This document shows, one piece after another, positions 7,372 to 14,548 of a stretch of DNA of 14,548 nucleotides (positions are counted from its first letter, which is position 1; every line of letters begins with the position of its first letter). The translations under genes and the position numbers were made by a program. The notes beneath the pieces are model-generated. The model saw nothing but the letters and a program-made list of their open reading frames with translations. It made no database searches and was not told the DNA's origin. The DNA comes from Lichtheimia corymbifera B2541 (taxonomy: Eukaryota; Mucoromycota; Mucoromycetes; Mucorales; Lichtheimiaceae), in NCBI GenBank assembly GCA_000697475.1, contig JNEU01000755.1, forward strand, positions 1-14,548, in the 5' to 3' direction.

Positions 7372-10300
7372 CATACTGCTGAAGCAGCACTCACTAACAC
7401 TGCTCAATCACTATTTGTACCTATCACAATACAGACTGAACAAGTTATGGCCTTAGTGGATACAGGAGCTACCACCTCCTTCATCACCCCATCATTAGCT
7501 CATCAAATCAAAGCAGTATTAAATAAAAATGTTATCCAACACACAACCGTATCCTTAGCACAAAATGGTTCTACAGCAACTTTATATGGTCTTGCAGAGA
7601 ATGTTAATTTACAATATAATGGCAAACAACGTCAACACGACTTCCTGGTAATGGAGTTGTCAGGGGAAGCACCGGTAACCATTGGCCTTGACCTCATGCC
7701 TAAGCTTGGTATTGGTATCACAGGTCTTGCAGTGGCGTGGGAAAAGCAACCACCAAACACCGATGAAAAGATAAACGACGTTCCCCCACCAAACGAGTCG
7801 CCAGCAGGCTCTTCCTCACAACGTAAAGCTTTCTTTCACATTGTTCAACCAACAGTCGATCGCAATGCTCTGATTCCACCACGTTCTTTTTGCACCGAAT
7901 CAACATCGCTTATCAAACTTAACACGGAAGAAGGCGTAGTCTCTCATCGAAGGCAATACACGCTACCGATTGTATATCAAGACATGATCAAAGAACAGGT
8001 ACAACAGTGGTTAGACGATGGTATTGTTGAAGAAGCACCACCTGACACTATGTGGAATAGTCCTCTCACGTTAGCACCTAAGAAAGATCTATTTGGCAAT
8101 TATACAGACAAGCGTCCATGCTTAGACCCACGACATATCAACAAACTACTTGTCAGCCCGGATCGTCATCCACTCCCTCTCATCAAAGATATCTTCCGAC
8201 AGCATAATGGAGCCTCAGCTTTCACTACATTGGATCTCAAACAAGCTTTTCACCGTTTCAAGATTTATAAACCACACCGCCCCAAAACAGCATTCACTGT
8301 ACCCGGCTATCCACAACTCATATTTCGCGGTTGTCCCTTTGGACTCAAGCCTATTTCATCTACATTTCAACGCACCATGAACAGCATCTTCAGCAAGCTT
8401 CCAAATGTACTCACATTTGTCGACGACATCCTCATCTTTTCGAACACACTTGAGGAACACGCTCGACACGTAGCTGAAGCTATTGAACGTCTTACCAGCG
8501 CCAACTTGATCCTCAACCCCAACAAGTGTCATTTTGCTCAAGAATCAGTCTACCTGCTTGGATTTTGTGTCTCTGCCAAAGGCATCGGTTTGGATCCTCG
8601 CAAGGTTGCGAATGTTCAAGAGTGGCCGGTACCACGCACTGGCAAAGATGTACAACGGTTCCTGGGTGTTATCAATTATTTTCGTGAATCAATTCCCAAT
8701 GCAGCTGAGAGGATGGCCCCTCTTGACAAGCTACGATTTGAACACCGTTTAGACGACTTATGGAAGGACAGCGAGCAAGCAGCTTTTCTCGACCTCAAAC
8801 GTGTTTTACTCCATGCACCTATCCTCAGCTATCCAAATCTCAAACATCCCTTCCAAGTGGCTACAGATGCATCCAACACAGGGATTGGAGCTGTACTTTA
8901 TCAGGTTATCGATGGCACAACACATCACATCGCTTTTATGGCACGATCTTTATCTCCTTCTGAACGCAAATATTCCACCACAAAACGTGAGTTACTTGCA
9001 ATTATCTTCGCCCTCAACAAATTTGACCAATACTTATGGGGCAATCATTTTACACTGTGTACAGATCACAAAGCGCTGGTCTATCTTCACGCACAAAAAG
9101 TGGCAAACGCCATGATGATCAACTGGCTGGATACTATTCTCGAATACTCATTCGATGTCGTACACATTCCTGGCTTGGACAACAACCTTCCTGATCAACT
9201 TTCTCGCCTTTTTCCCACTGAAAAAGAGCTGGCAGGGGGCAATGTATCACACGACAAACAAACATCAACACAAAACAACGCTATACACGTTACAGGTAAA
9301 GAAGGCAACAACAACAGCAGTGATGAACAGGATGATAACTTATATTTCGAACCTCCTGAAAACGATCGTAGCCAACTGCTAAAGGATGCGCATGAATGCA
9401 AGGAAATGTTGAAAGACGCACACGCCTTCGGACACTTTGGAGCAAAGGCTATGGTTGCACAATTACACCAGGACGGCCTCAAGTGGAACAACATGCATCG
9501 AGAAGCACAGGAAATTGTACACGCTTGCACACAGTGTCAACAAAACAACATTGCTAAACAAGGCTATCGACCTTTACGTCCTATACACGCATTTCTTCCC
9601 GGTGACCATTGGGCTATCGACCTTGCTAGTGGATTCGACAAAAGTCACAATGGCAACCTTTACATCTTGGTTATGGTAGACATATGCACACGTTTCTGCG
9701 TATTACACGCCCTTCCGGATAAAACGTCAGATACAGTTGTTAAGGCGGTTATCGACACTTTCTGCAATTATGGATTCCCTCGCTATCTACAATCTGACAA
9801 CGGCACGGAATTCGTCAACACTTTGATGCACAAGTTAAAGAATGCCGCAGGTTTTGATCATCGACTCACTACCCCTTATCACCCACGAGCTAACGGATTA
9901 GCCGAACGTTTCGTCCAAACGTCTATCAACACAATCCGCAAAAGTATCAATGGAACCACAAGAGATTGGGATTTATATGTCAAACCAACTCAACTAGCAC
10001 TCAACAACAAAGTGGCCAGTATACATGGATCTTCACCATTTGCCTTGATGTTCAATCGCGCCATGAATGGATTCCGTAACTACAGCAATGACGATATACC
10101 ACAGCCACTCACAGAACAAGAGCTGATGGATCGCATTGATCATATGTCCAACACGGTTTTCCCGGCTATATCAGAGAGAGCACAGGCACTACAAAAGCTC
10201 AGAAAAGGTCGACATGATGCTAAATACAAGATGGTACATTTTCCTCCAAACAGCAAAGTCATGGTCAAAGATATGTTACGCAGTAAGAAGATGGATCCAC

Positions 10301-10446
10301 GTTACGAAGGACCTTACACTGTTGTCAGGGAAACTCCAGGTGGCTCTTACGTTCTTCGAGATGAACAAGGGTTACTAGCAGCCAGAAACTTTGCACCATC
10401 ACAGTTAAAAATGGTATCACAAGACGAATTGGTGGATGTCAACTAG
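7372..10446 (+). CDS. pol: Element B Pol: protease, reverse transcriptase, RNase H, integrase
   Basis: The frame is open from just after the gag TGA and is the same frame as gag. The first ATG is at 7447, next to the protease motif LVDTGAT; residues are numbered from it. Protease D5; RT with TLDLKQAFHRF, CPFGLKPISS and FVDD (324-327); RNase H D474, E515, D540; integrase HHCC H659, H663, C694, C697 and catalytic D725, D784, E820 (D-x58-D-x35-E); GPY/F module EGPYTVVRE. The frame stops at TAG 10444-10446, before the chromodomain. All catalytic residues are present. In this family Pol is normally cleaved from a Gag-Pol precursor. Here two stops upstream would prevent fusion to Gag unless readthrough or internal initiation occurs. 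Confidence 0.9.
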   Translation, partial: HTAEAALTNTAQSLFVPITIQTEQVMALVDTGATTSFITPSLAHQIKAVLNKNVIQHTTVSLAQNGSTATLYGLAENVNLQYNGKQRQHDFLVMELSGEAPVTIGLDLMPKLGIGITGLAVAWEKQPPNTDEKINDVPPPNESPAGSSSQRKAFFHIVQPTVDRNALIPPRSFCTESTSLIKLNTEEGVVSHRRQYTLPIVYQDMIKEQVQQWLDDGIVEEAPPDTMWNSPLTLAPKKDLFGNYTDKRPCLDPRHINKLLVSPDRHPLPLIKDIFRQHNGASAFTTLDLKQAFHRFKIYKPHRPKTAFTVPGYPQLIFRGCPFGLKPISSTFQRTMNSIFSKLPNVLTFVDDILIFSNTLEEHARHVAEAIERLTSANLILNPNKCHFAQESVYLLGFCVSAKGIGLDPRKVANVQEWPVPRTGKDVQRFLGVINYFRESIPNAAERMAPLDKLRFEHRLDDLWKDSEQAAFLDLKRVLLHAPILSYPNLKHPFQVATDASNTGIGAVLYQVIDGTTHHIAFMARSLSPSERKYSTTKRELLAIIFALNKFDQYLWGNHFTLCTDHKALVYLHAQKVANAMMINWLDTILEYSFDVVHIPGLDNNLPDQLSRLFPTEKELAGGNVSHDKQTSTQNNAIHVTGKEGNNNSSDEQDDNLYFEPPENDRSQLLKDAHECKEMLKDAHAFGHFGAKAMVAQLHQDGLKWNNMHREAQEIVHACTQCQQNNIAKQGYRPLRPIHAFLPGDHWAIDLASGFDKSHNGNLYILVMVDICTRFCVLHALPDKTSDTVVKAVIDTFCNYGFPRYLQSDNGTEFVNTLMHKLKNAAGFDHRLTTPYHPRANGLAERFVQTSINTIRKSINGTTRDWDLYVKPTQLALNNKVASIHGSSPFALMFNRAMNGFRNYSNDDIPQPLTEQELMDRIDHMSNTVFPAISERAQALQKLRKGRHDAKYKMVHFPPNSKVMVKDMLRSKKMDPRYEGPYTVVRETPGGSYVLRDEQGLLAARNFAPSQLKMVSQDELVDVN
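9229..9245 (+). promoter_or_regulatory. Candidate central polypurine tract of element B
   Basis: CTGGCAGGGGGCAATGT inside pol is identical over 17 bases to 10779-10795, the element's 3' PPT plus the first three bases of the LTR. It lies between RNase H and the integrase zinc finger and encodes LAGGN. The terminal copy is noncoding, so the identity cannot come from shared protein sequence. A second plus-strand primer at such a place is known in lentiviruses and Ty1. Confidence 0.65.
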
Positions 10447-10770
10447 CTATATGAACATAAAGGCCAATATTACACCATCCAATCGATTGTGGATCATAGA
10501 CAACTAGCACCCGGCAACTATGAATACAGGGTACGATGGGCCGGTTATTCAGCGAACGATGATACTTGGGAACCACCCGAATCATTTAACAGCACACAAC
10601 CTATTGCAGAGTATTGGAACAAGCTTGGCCGTATATCACCACACGATTCTTCCATCGATGGCAACATAACCCAGCACACTGACACAGAGAAACATGTACA
10701 CAAGAGATCGCGACCCAACGCCAACACTTCAACACGCAAAAGCAAGCGTTTACGTTCTTCACGAAGATAA
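10447..10770 (+). pseudogene. Element B chromodomain and basic tail, split from integrase by a stop
   Basis: Directly after TAG 10444-10446 the same frame stays open to TAA 10768-10770. It encodes a chromodomain with YRVRWAGY followed by DDTWEPPESF, plus a tail rich in Arg, Lys and Ser. In element C the equivalent domain is fused to the integrase C-terminus, so this segment belongs to the end of Pol. Chromodomains of this type bind methylated histone H3 tails and steer integration. There is no ATG near the start of this segment, so alone it would not be translated. It is expressed only if the TAG is read through. Confidence 0.85.
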
Positions 10771-10780
10771 TGTTCAACCT

Positions 10781-10792
10781 GGCAGGGGGCAA
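10781..10792 (+). promoter_or_regulatory. 3' polypurine tract of element B
   Basis: GGCAGGGGGCAA ends directly against the 3' LTR (TGTGGTGCAC), ten bases after the chromodomain stop. This is the standard place for the RNase H-resistant primer of plus-strand DNA synthesis. The tract is preceded by TTCAACCT; C has AACCTGGAGG at the same place. Confidence 0.85.
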
Positions 10793-10902
10793 TGTGGTGC
10801 ACACGTATATCAAATGACACTCAAATTATCGGTTAAACATTATCCATCATAACAATGCAAGCACATGTGGATCTTTACATCTCACCGACTTTCCACCATA
10901 CG
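10793..10902 (+). repeat. 3' LTR of element B, truncated by insertion of element C
   Basis: Bases match the 5' LTR from its first base. Over the 111 comparable bases (through 10903) there are two differences: A/G at LTR position 13 and C/G at position 94. Then sequence identity stops abruptly. The next bases are the outer end of element C's LTR, so the remainder is displaced rather than deleted. The last base T of the match may belong to either element. Confidence 0.88.
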
Positions 10903-10941
10903 TGTGATGTATGTGTATGTGTATGTAACGTAACAAGAAAG

Positions 10942-10950
10942 TCTTTGAGA
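10942..10950 (-). promoter_or_regulatory. TCTCAAAGA motif in element C LTR, shared with element B
   Basis: The minus strand reads TCTCAAAGA followed by CTTTC, 61 bases after the start of the TATA box. B's LTR has TCTCAAAGA followed by GACTTAC, about 40 bases after its TATA box. The rest of the two LTRs is dissimilar. It may mark the RNA 5' end used for self-priming. C's leader lies outside the window, so the complementary site cannot be checked. Confidence 0.4.
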
Positions 10951-11003
10951 ATGCGTATATATTCAGAAAGAAAATCAACCTATCAACTAATGTCTGATCT
11001 ATG

Positions 11004-11011
11004 TATTTATA
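11004..11011 (-). promoter_or_regulatory. TATA box of element C LTR promoter
   Basis: The minus strand reads GTATAAATACAT, about 165 bases into the LTR. This is the best TATA-like match in U3 and is comparable in placement to B's box. Confidence 0.55.
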
Positions 11012-11176
11012 CTACGGCTATAGAAAAAGTTTTAATCCAATGGCAGGCTGTTAACATGGGTTGGAGTTAACTGAGACGTGAATAGGAAGAGATGCTGGCT
11101 TACAAGTGGATATGTCTCACTTGGATCTATTGTCTGAGATGTGATAATGACCGAGCTTAATCACTGGTTCACCACA

Positions 11177-11190
11177 TCACCCTCCTCCAG
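11177..11190 (-). promoter_or_regulatory. 3' polypurine tract of element C
   Basis: The minus strand reads CTGGAGGAGGGTGA immediately before the LTR start TGTGGTGAACC. It lies 95 bases after the pol stop codon, and would prime plus-strand synthesis. Confidence 0.8.
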
Positions 11191-11285
11191 GTTCATTATA
11201 ACGCGAAGAAGTAAAGAAGTAGTGTGTGTAAGTGAAAAAGGGGAAAGAAGAGAGTGTGTGAAAATGTGTGGGGTTAATGTAACCC

Positions 11286-14186
11286 TTATTGGAAGCGGAG
11301 TGATTTACGCACGGGCTGTTTCGGATTGTTGTTCCGTTGTCTTTTGCACGAGCGGATTTTACGAGGTGCATCCTTTTCACCAGAACCCGTTTTGCCTTTT
11401 GCGTTTCTTTTTCTCTTTCCACGCGTGTTCTCAGGCTTTGGTTCCGGTTGTTCACCAAGTCGTTTCCAGTAATCGTGAATGGTGTGGACATTTGTAAATG
11501 ACGACTCTGGTTCCCAAGTGTCGTCCTCTTCACGATAGCCTTCCCATCTAACCAAGTATTTGTACTTGCCAGGAGCCACTCTTTCATGAGCAACAATGCG
11601 ATAGACAACATATATATCGTCACATGGCAAGTCGTAGTCTTGAGATATCAACTTCAGCTGCGATGGTGCGTAGTCTCTACCAAGAAGTTTGCCTCTGATA
11701 TCCTTCAACACATAACTACCACCTCGTGTCTTTCTGACAACTGTGAATGGACCGTCATGTGGAGTATCGAGCTTGCTTCTTTCGTTCTCAGGTACGATCA
11801 CCACAACTTGGCTGTTGATAGGGAAGTCAACGATGTAATGCTTATCATTGAAGGCTTTGTTTCTTGCCTCTAGCATAGCCAACACCTTGTCGTTGATTGC
11901 TGGAAAAACCACGTTCTCCATTGCTTCCAATCTCTCTTGTAACTCTTTTTCAGTCATTGCTCTCACATCTGTCTCGGTTCTATAATCACCGAAGGTATTC
12001 ATCTTCCTTGCAAACATGAGGGAAAAGGGTGCAGAATCATGCCTTTCTGATATTTTTCCATTGATAGCAAGTTGCACACCAGGAACGAACAAGTCCCAGT
12101 CCTTAAGAGCACCTTTGATAAGTTTTCTCAAGGTCCTTACCGATGTTTGCACCCAACGTTCGGCTACACAGTTTGCACGTGGGTGATAAGGAGTTGCCAA
12201 TCTATGGTCAAAGCCAGTCGCTTGTGCCAATTTCTTGACAAGCTGATTCACAAACTCAGTGCCATTGTCTGATTGCAAGTATCTCGGAAAGCCGTAATCG
12301 CCAAACACCTGGATCAAGGTTTTGACAATAGTATCAGACTGCTTATTTGGCAGAGGCCTAAGTACGCAATATCGTGTGCATACGTCAACCATGACTAACA
12401 GATATGTATTACTGTCATGTGTAGGTCTAAATGGTCCTGCCAGGTCGATTGCCCAGTGGTCTGCTGGTAAAAACGAGTGGATGGAACGCAACGGGTGATA
12501 CCCTTTCTTCACAATATTGGACATCTGGCATTCGTTGCACTGCTTTACAACTTGGACAGCATCTTTGTGGACATTTGGCCAATGGATACCGTCGCTATGC
12601 AACGCCTTTACAATTGCAGCTGCACCAAAGTGACCGAATAGGTGATATTTTATCAGCAAGTTTTCACGCTCGCCTTCTGGTGGTTCGAACATCTCATCGA
12701 AGTCATTGTCAGCATCACTTGCATTGGCAGCTCGTACGATAATCTCTTCGTTATCATTACCCCCCTCCAGCTCTTTTGCCGTGGGAAAAAGGCGAGACAG
12801 CTGATCAGGCAAGATATTATCCAAACCTGGCAAATGCACGACATCAAACTTATACTCGAGGATGCGATCCAACCAGCCGATCATCATTGCATTAGCAACT
12901 CTTTGGGTGTGCAAATAGGTAAGTGCTCTGTGATCCGTGTAGAGAGTAAAATGGTTGCCCCACAAGTAGGTGTGGAATTTTTCCAAGGCGTATACCACTG
13001 CAAGCAATTCCCTTTTTGTGGTTGAATAGTTACGTTCAGATTTCGACAATGCACGAGCCATGAAAGAAATATGCCGAGTTTCACCATCGATAACCTGATA
13101 CAACACCGCACCGATACCCACATTCGAGGCGTCAGTAGCCACCGAGAAAGGATACGCCATATTGGGATAGCGTAGAATCGGGGTGTTAGTCAAGATCTTT
13201 TGAATAGCAATAAAAGCATCAGTGTGCTTATCTGTCCATTTATCATCAAGCTTGTTGACATTGCGTAATTCATCCAAAGGAGCAGTTAATGTGGATATTT
13301 TTGGAACGTGCTCTCTAAAGTAGTTCACTACACCCATGAAGCGCTGAATGTCCTTGCCTGTCTTAGGAATAGGCCAACTTTGGATGTTGGTTAATTTGCG
13401 TGGATCCAGTGTACAGCCGGCTTCAGACACACAAAAACCTAACAGATATACTGCCTTTTGGGCAAAATGACATTTGTCAGCATTCAAAATCAGGTTGACC
13501 TCAGTCAGAGCCTTGATAGCACGAGCAACATGTTCAATGTGCTCTTCCATGGTAGCAGAGAAGATGACTATATCGTCAACAAAGCACAACACAAAATCTG
13601 ACATGGGCTTGAAAACTTTGTCCATAACCCTTTGGAATTTGGATGAAATGGGTTTCAATCCGAAAGGACAGCCTCTAAACATATATTGCTGATTCTTGAC
13701 CGTAAAGGCTGTTTTGTGCCTATCTTCAGGACGAATCTTAAAACGATGAAAGGCACTCTTTAAATCCAAAGTCGTAAAGACGGAAGCACCATTCAAGCCG
13801 TGGAAGATATCGCGAATGAGTGGCAACGGGTGCCTATCATCGGCGACCAAACGATTAATGTGGCGTGGATCAAGGCAAGGTCGTTTGCCTGTATAATTGC
13901 CATAAGCATCCTTTTTAGGTGCAAAGGTTAAAGGAGAGTTCCACGAAGAGTTCACGGTTGCTGGTTCTATAGTACCATCCGCTAGCCATTGATCAATCGT
14001 TTCTTGCAACACAGGCTCGAGTGCAATAGGGATTGGATATTGTCGTTTGTACACAGGTTTATGCTTACCCGTATCTAAAGTAATTATCGATTCATCCAAA
14101 GTGCAGAACGACGTCTTTGGAATTCTTTTGTTATCGAGAATGAGTGGGTCAATCTTTTTAAAGAAAGCATCTCTCTGTACATCCGT
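11286..14186 (-). CDS. pol: Element C Pol: reverse transcriptase, RNase H, integrase, chromodomain
   Basis: The frame is conserved from about 14186 and stops at TAA 11288-11286. The same frame stays open further upstream to about 14276, but there the protease is encoded in another frame, so the upstream part is not real protein. RT has FVDD (Asp codons 13578-13573). RNase H has ATDASNVGIGAV and YTDHRAL. Integrase has an HHCC finger, catalytic Asp codons at 12446-12444 and 12269-12267, and Glu at 12161-12159 (D-x58-D-x35-E), then GPF in the GPY/F module. The chromodomain (YLVRWEGY, DDTWEP) is fused in frame, followed by a Lys/Arg-rich tail ending in KSLRFQ. No internal stop. Start is set by protein alignment with A and B, as the true start is in gag outside the window. 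Confidence 0.9.
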   Translation of the reverse strand, partial: TDVQRDAFFKKIDPLILDNKRIPKTSFCTLDESIITLDTGKHKPVYKRQYPIPIALEPVLQETIDQWLADGTIEPATVNSSWNSPLTFAPKKDAYGNYTGKRPCLDPRHINRLVADDRHPLPLIRDIFHGLNGASVFTTLDLKSAFHRFKIRPEDRHKTAFTVKNQQYMFRGCPFGLKPISSKFQRVMDKVFKPMSDFVLCFVDDIVIFSATMEEHIEHVARAIKALTEVNLILNADKCHFAQKAVYLLGFCVSEAGCTLDPRKLTNIQSWPIPKTGKDIQRFMGVVNYFREHVPKISTLTAPLDELRNVNKLDDKWTDKHTDAFIAIQKILTNTPILRYPNMAYPFSVATDASNVGIGAVLYQVIDGETRHISFMARALSKSERNYSTTKRELLAVVYALEKFHTYLWGNHFTLYTDHRALTYLHTQRVANAMMIGWLDRILEYKFDVVHLPGLDNILPDQLSRLFPTAKELEGGNDNEEIIVRAANASDADNDFDEMFEPPEGERENLLIKYHLFGHFGAAAIVKALHSDGIHWPNVHKDAVQVVKQCNECQMSNIVKKGYHPLRSIHSFLPADHWAIDLAGPFRPTHDSNTYLLVMVDVCTRYCVLRPLPNKQSDTIVKTLIQVFGDYGFPRYLQSDNGTEFVNQLVKKLAQATGFDHRLATPYHPRANCVAERWVQTSVRTLRKLIKGALKDWDLFVPGVQLAINGKISERHDSAPFSLMFARKMNTFGDYRTETDVRAMTEKELQERLEAMENVVFPAINDKVLAMLEARNKAFNDKHYIVDFPINSQVVVIVPENERSKLDTPHDGPFTVVRKTRGGSYVLKDIRGKLLGRDYAPSQLKLISQDYDLPCDDIYVVYRIVAHERVAPGKYKYLVRWEGYREEDDTWEPESSFTNVHTIHDYWKRLGEQPEPKPENTRGKRKRNAKGKTGSGEKDAPRKIRSCKRQRNNNPKQPVRKSLRFQ
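12755..12770 (-). promoter_or_regulatory. Candidate central polypurine tract of element C
   Basis: The minus strand reads CTGGAGGGGGGTAATG inside pol and matches C's terminal tract CTGGAGGAGGGTGATG (11190-11175) at 14 of 16 bases. It is at the same protein position as in A and B, encoding LEGGN. The C copies share GGAGG where both B copies have GGCAG, so internal and terminal tracts vary together between families. Confidence 0.6.
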
Positions 14187-14547
14187 TGCCTGCTGGTGAG
14201 TTATTAGGCTCATAAGGCTCAGGATCAATGACTGTGCTGTCCATGCTGCTAGGAGCAACCATATTAGGCCATGCACTTGTCAAACCGGTAAAGCCGATTC
14301 CCATCTTGGATAAAATATCCATACCCAAATATACAGGGATCTCGGGATCTGGCAATTCCATGATCTCAAACGAATGTGAAAATTTTTTATCAGAGTACTC
14401 GACATTCATATCTTTAATGGAACCCATTCTCGGTACTGTCAAACCATCAGCTGCTAAATGGATAGAACCATCTGTAGGAGTAATCTCAAACTTATTGGTG
14501 ACAACGAAATTTTTATTGACGAGGGAATGTGTGCATCCCGTATCGAG
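14185..14547 (-). pseudogene. Element C protease region, frameshifted relative to RT and cut by right edge
   Basis: The minus-strand frame from 14547 begins with LDTGCTHS, an aspartic protease active site (Asp codon 14544-14542), and continues through YLGMDILSKMGIG, matching LGLDLFSHLGI in A and IGLDLMPKLGIG in B. It reaches NNSPAGN at about 14185, aligned with NESPVG in A and NESPAG in B. From there the conserved protein continues one base further on, in the RT frame. The original frame stops at 14160-14158. A single-base gain or two-base loss near 14184 explains this. The protease start and gag are outside the window. Confidence 0.8.
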
Positions 14548-14548
14548 C

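Larger units (their letters stand above)
5618..10902 (+). mobile_element. Element B: near-complete Ty3/gypsy chromovirus interrupted in its 3' LTR
   Basis: Order: 5' LTR, leader with putative self-primer site, gag, protease, RT, RNase H, integrase with GPY/F module, chromodomain, PPT and a partial 3' LTR. The RT-before-integrase order and the chromodomain place it in the chromovirus branch of Ty3/gypsy. The two LTR copies match at 109 of 111 comparable bases (through 10903), so the insertion is fairly young. Three nonsense codons in otherwise frame-perfect coding sequence make this copy non-autonomous unless they are read through. Element C cuts the 3' LTR after about 110 bases; the remaining 200 or so bases should lie beyond C. 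Confidence 0.92.
10903..11176 (-). repeat. 3' LTR of element C (about 274 bp)
   Basis: On the minus strand it begins TGTGGTGAACCAGTG directly after a polypurine tract and ends ACATCACA at the junction with B. It has a TATAAATA box and the TCTCAAAGA motif shared with B's LTR. The outer 26 bases contain three copies of GTATGT (10909-10926, plus strand). Only the first seven bases and the TCTCAAAGA region look like B's LTR, so the families are separate. The outer boundary is set by the break in B's LTR and the TG...CA rule. Confidence 0.78.
10903..14548 (-). mobile_element. Element C: Ty3/gypsy chromovirus nested in element B, runs off right edge
   Basis: In minus orientation the window holds protease, RT, RNase H, integrase, chromodomain, PPT and 3' LTR. 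Gag, leader and 5' LTR should lie beyond 14548. Its 3' LTR abuts the broken 3' LTR of B, so C is the younger insertion at this site. The copy has one frameshift in pol and otherwise intact coding sequence. Confidence 0.88.

Noticed and set aside
7369..7449. Programmed frameshift between gag and pol in B
   Set aside because: Gag and pol are in the same frame in B and in A; only a stop codon separates them in B, so no shift is needed.
10489..10770. Separate chromodomain gene starting at GTG 10489
   Set aside because: The frame is open from the TAG at 10446 with no ATG, and element C shows the domain fused to integrase; it is the tail of B's Pol.
11141..13692. Plus-strand open frames of about 60-130 codons across element C
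   Set aside because: They lie antisense to conserved RT, RNase H and integrase sequence and have no recognisable domains. The same holds for plus-strand frames over element A and the shifted frames over B.

Overview
The window is a eukaryotic retroelement cluster. Almost all of it is made of three different Ty3/gypsy (Metaviridae) LTR retrotransposons. Two show a C-terminal chromodomain, and the third has the same domain layout up to where the window cuts it, so they look like chromoviruses. A fungal host is the most likely reading, perhaps an early-diverging lineage such as Mucoromycota. That rests on compact intron-free chromovirus layout, roughly balanced to AT-leaning composition and TATA-type LTR promoters; it is an inference and no host gene confirms it. 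I see no rRNA, tRNA or CRISPR array.

Layout. (A) 1-4518, minus strand: a Gag-Pol reading frame open without one stop for 1506 codons, from ATG at 4518 to the left edge. It carries Gag with two zinc knuckles, protease, reverse transcriptase, RNase H, integrase and the GPY/F module; the chromodomain and 3' end would lie left of the window. No 5' LTR is recognisable upstream of it. (Spacer) 4519-5617: an AT-rich stretch (4532-4726) resembling one end of a hAT DNA transposon, then a decayed, unidentified minus-strand gene (4713-5478), then a short TATA-containing flank. (B) 5618-10902, plus strand: a nearly whole element with 5' LTR (311 bp, inferred end), leader, gag, pol, chromodomain, polypurine tract and the first 110 bp of its 3' LTR. 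Gag, pol and chromodomain share one frame broken by three nonsense codons (6616, 7369, 10444) and no frameshift. (C) 10903-14548, minus strand: a third element whose 3' LTR starts exactly where B's 3' LTR stops, so C appears to have inserted into B's 3' LTR. C's protease to chromodomain lie in the window with one frameshift between protease and RT; its gag and 5' LTR lie to the right.

How the parts work together. Each element follows the usual cycle: U3 TATA promoter, genomic RNA, Gag particle, protease maturation, RT/RNase H copying, integrase insertion (D-x58-D-x35-E in all three), with chromodomain targeting expected. Two shared signals stand out. First, each pol gene carries an internal copy of a polypurine tract at the RNase H/integrase junction. 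In B it is a 17-of-17 match to that element's own 3' PPT, and in C 14 of 16, which suggests a central PPT as a second plus-strand primer. Second, the LTRs of B and C share TCTCAAAGA downstream of the TATA box in otherwise different sequence, and B's leader just after the LTR has the complement of this region. That suggests Tf1-like self-priming rather than a tRNA primer.
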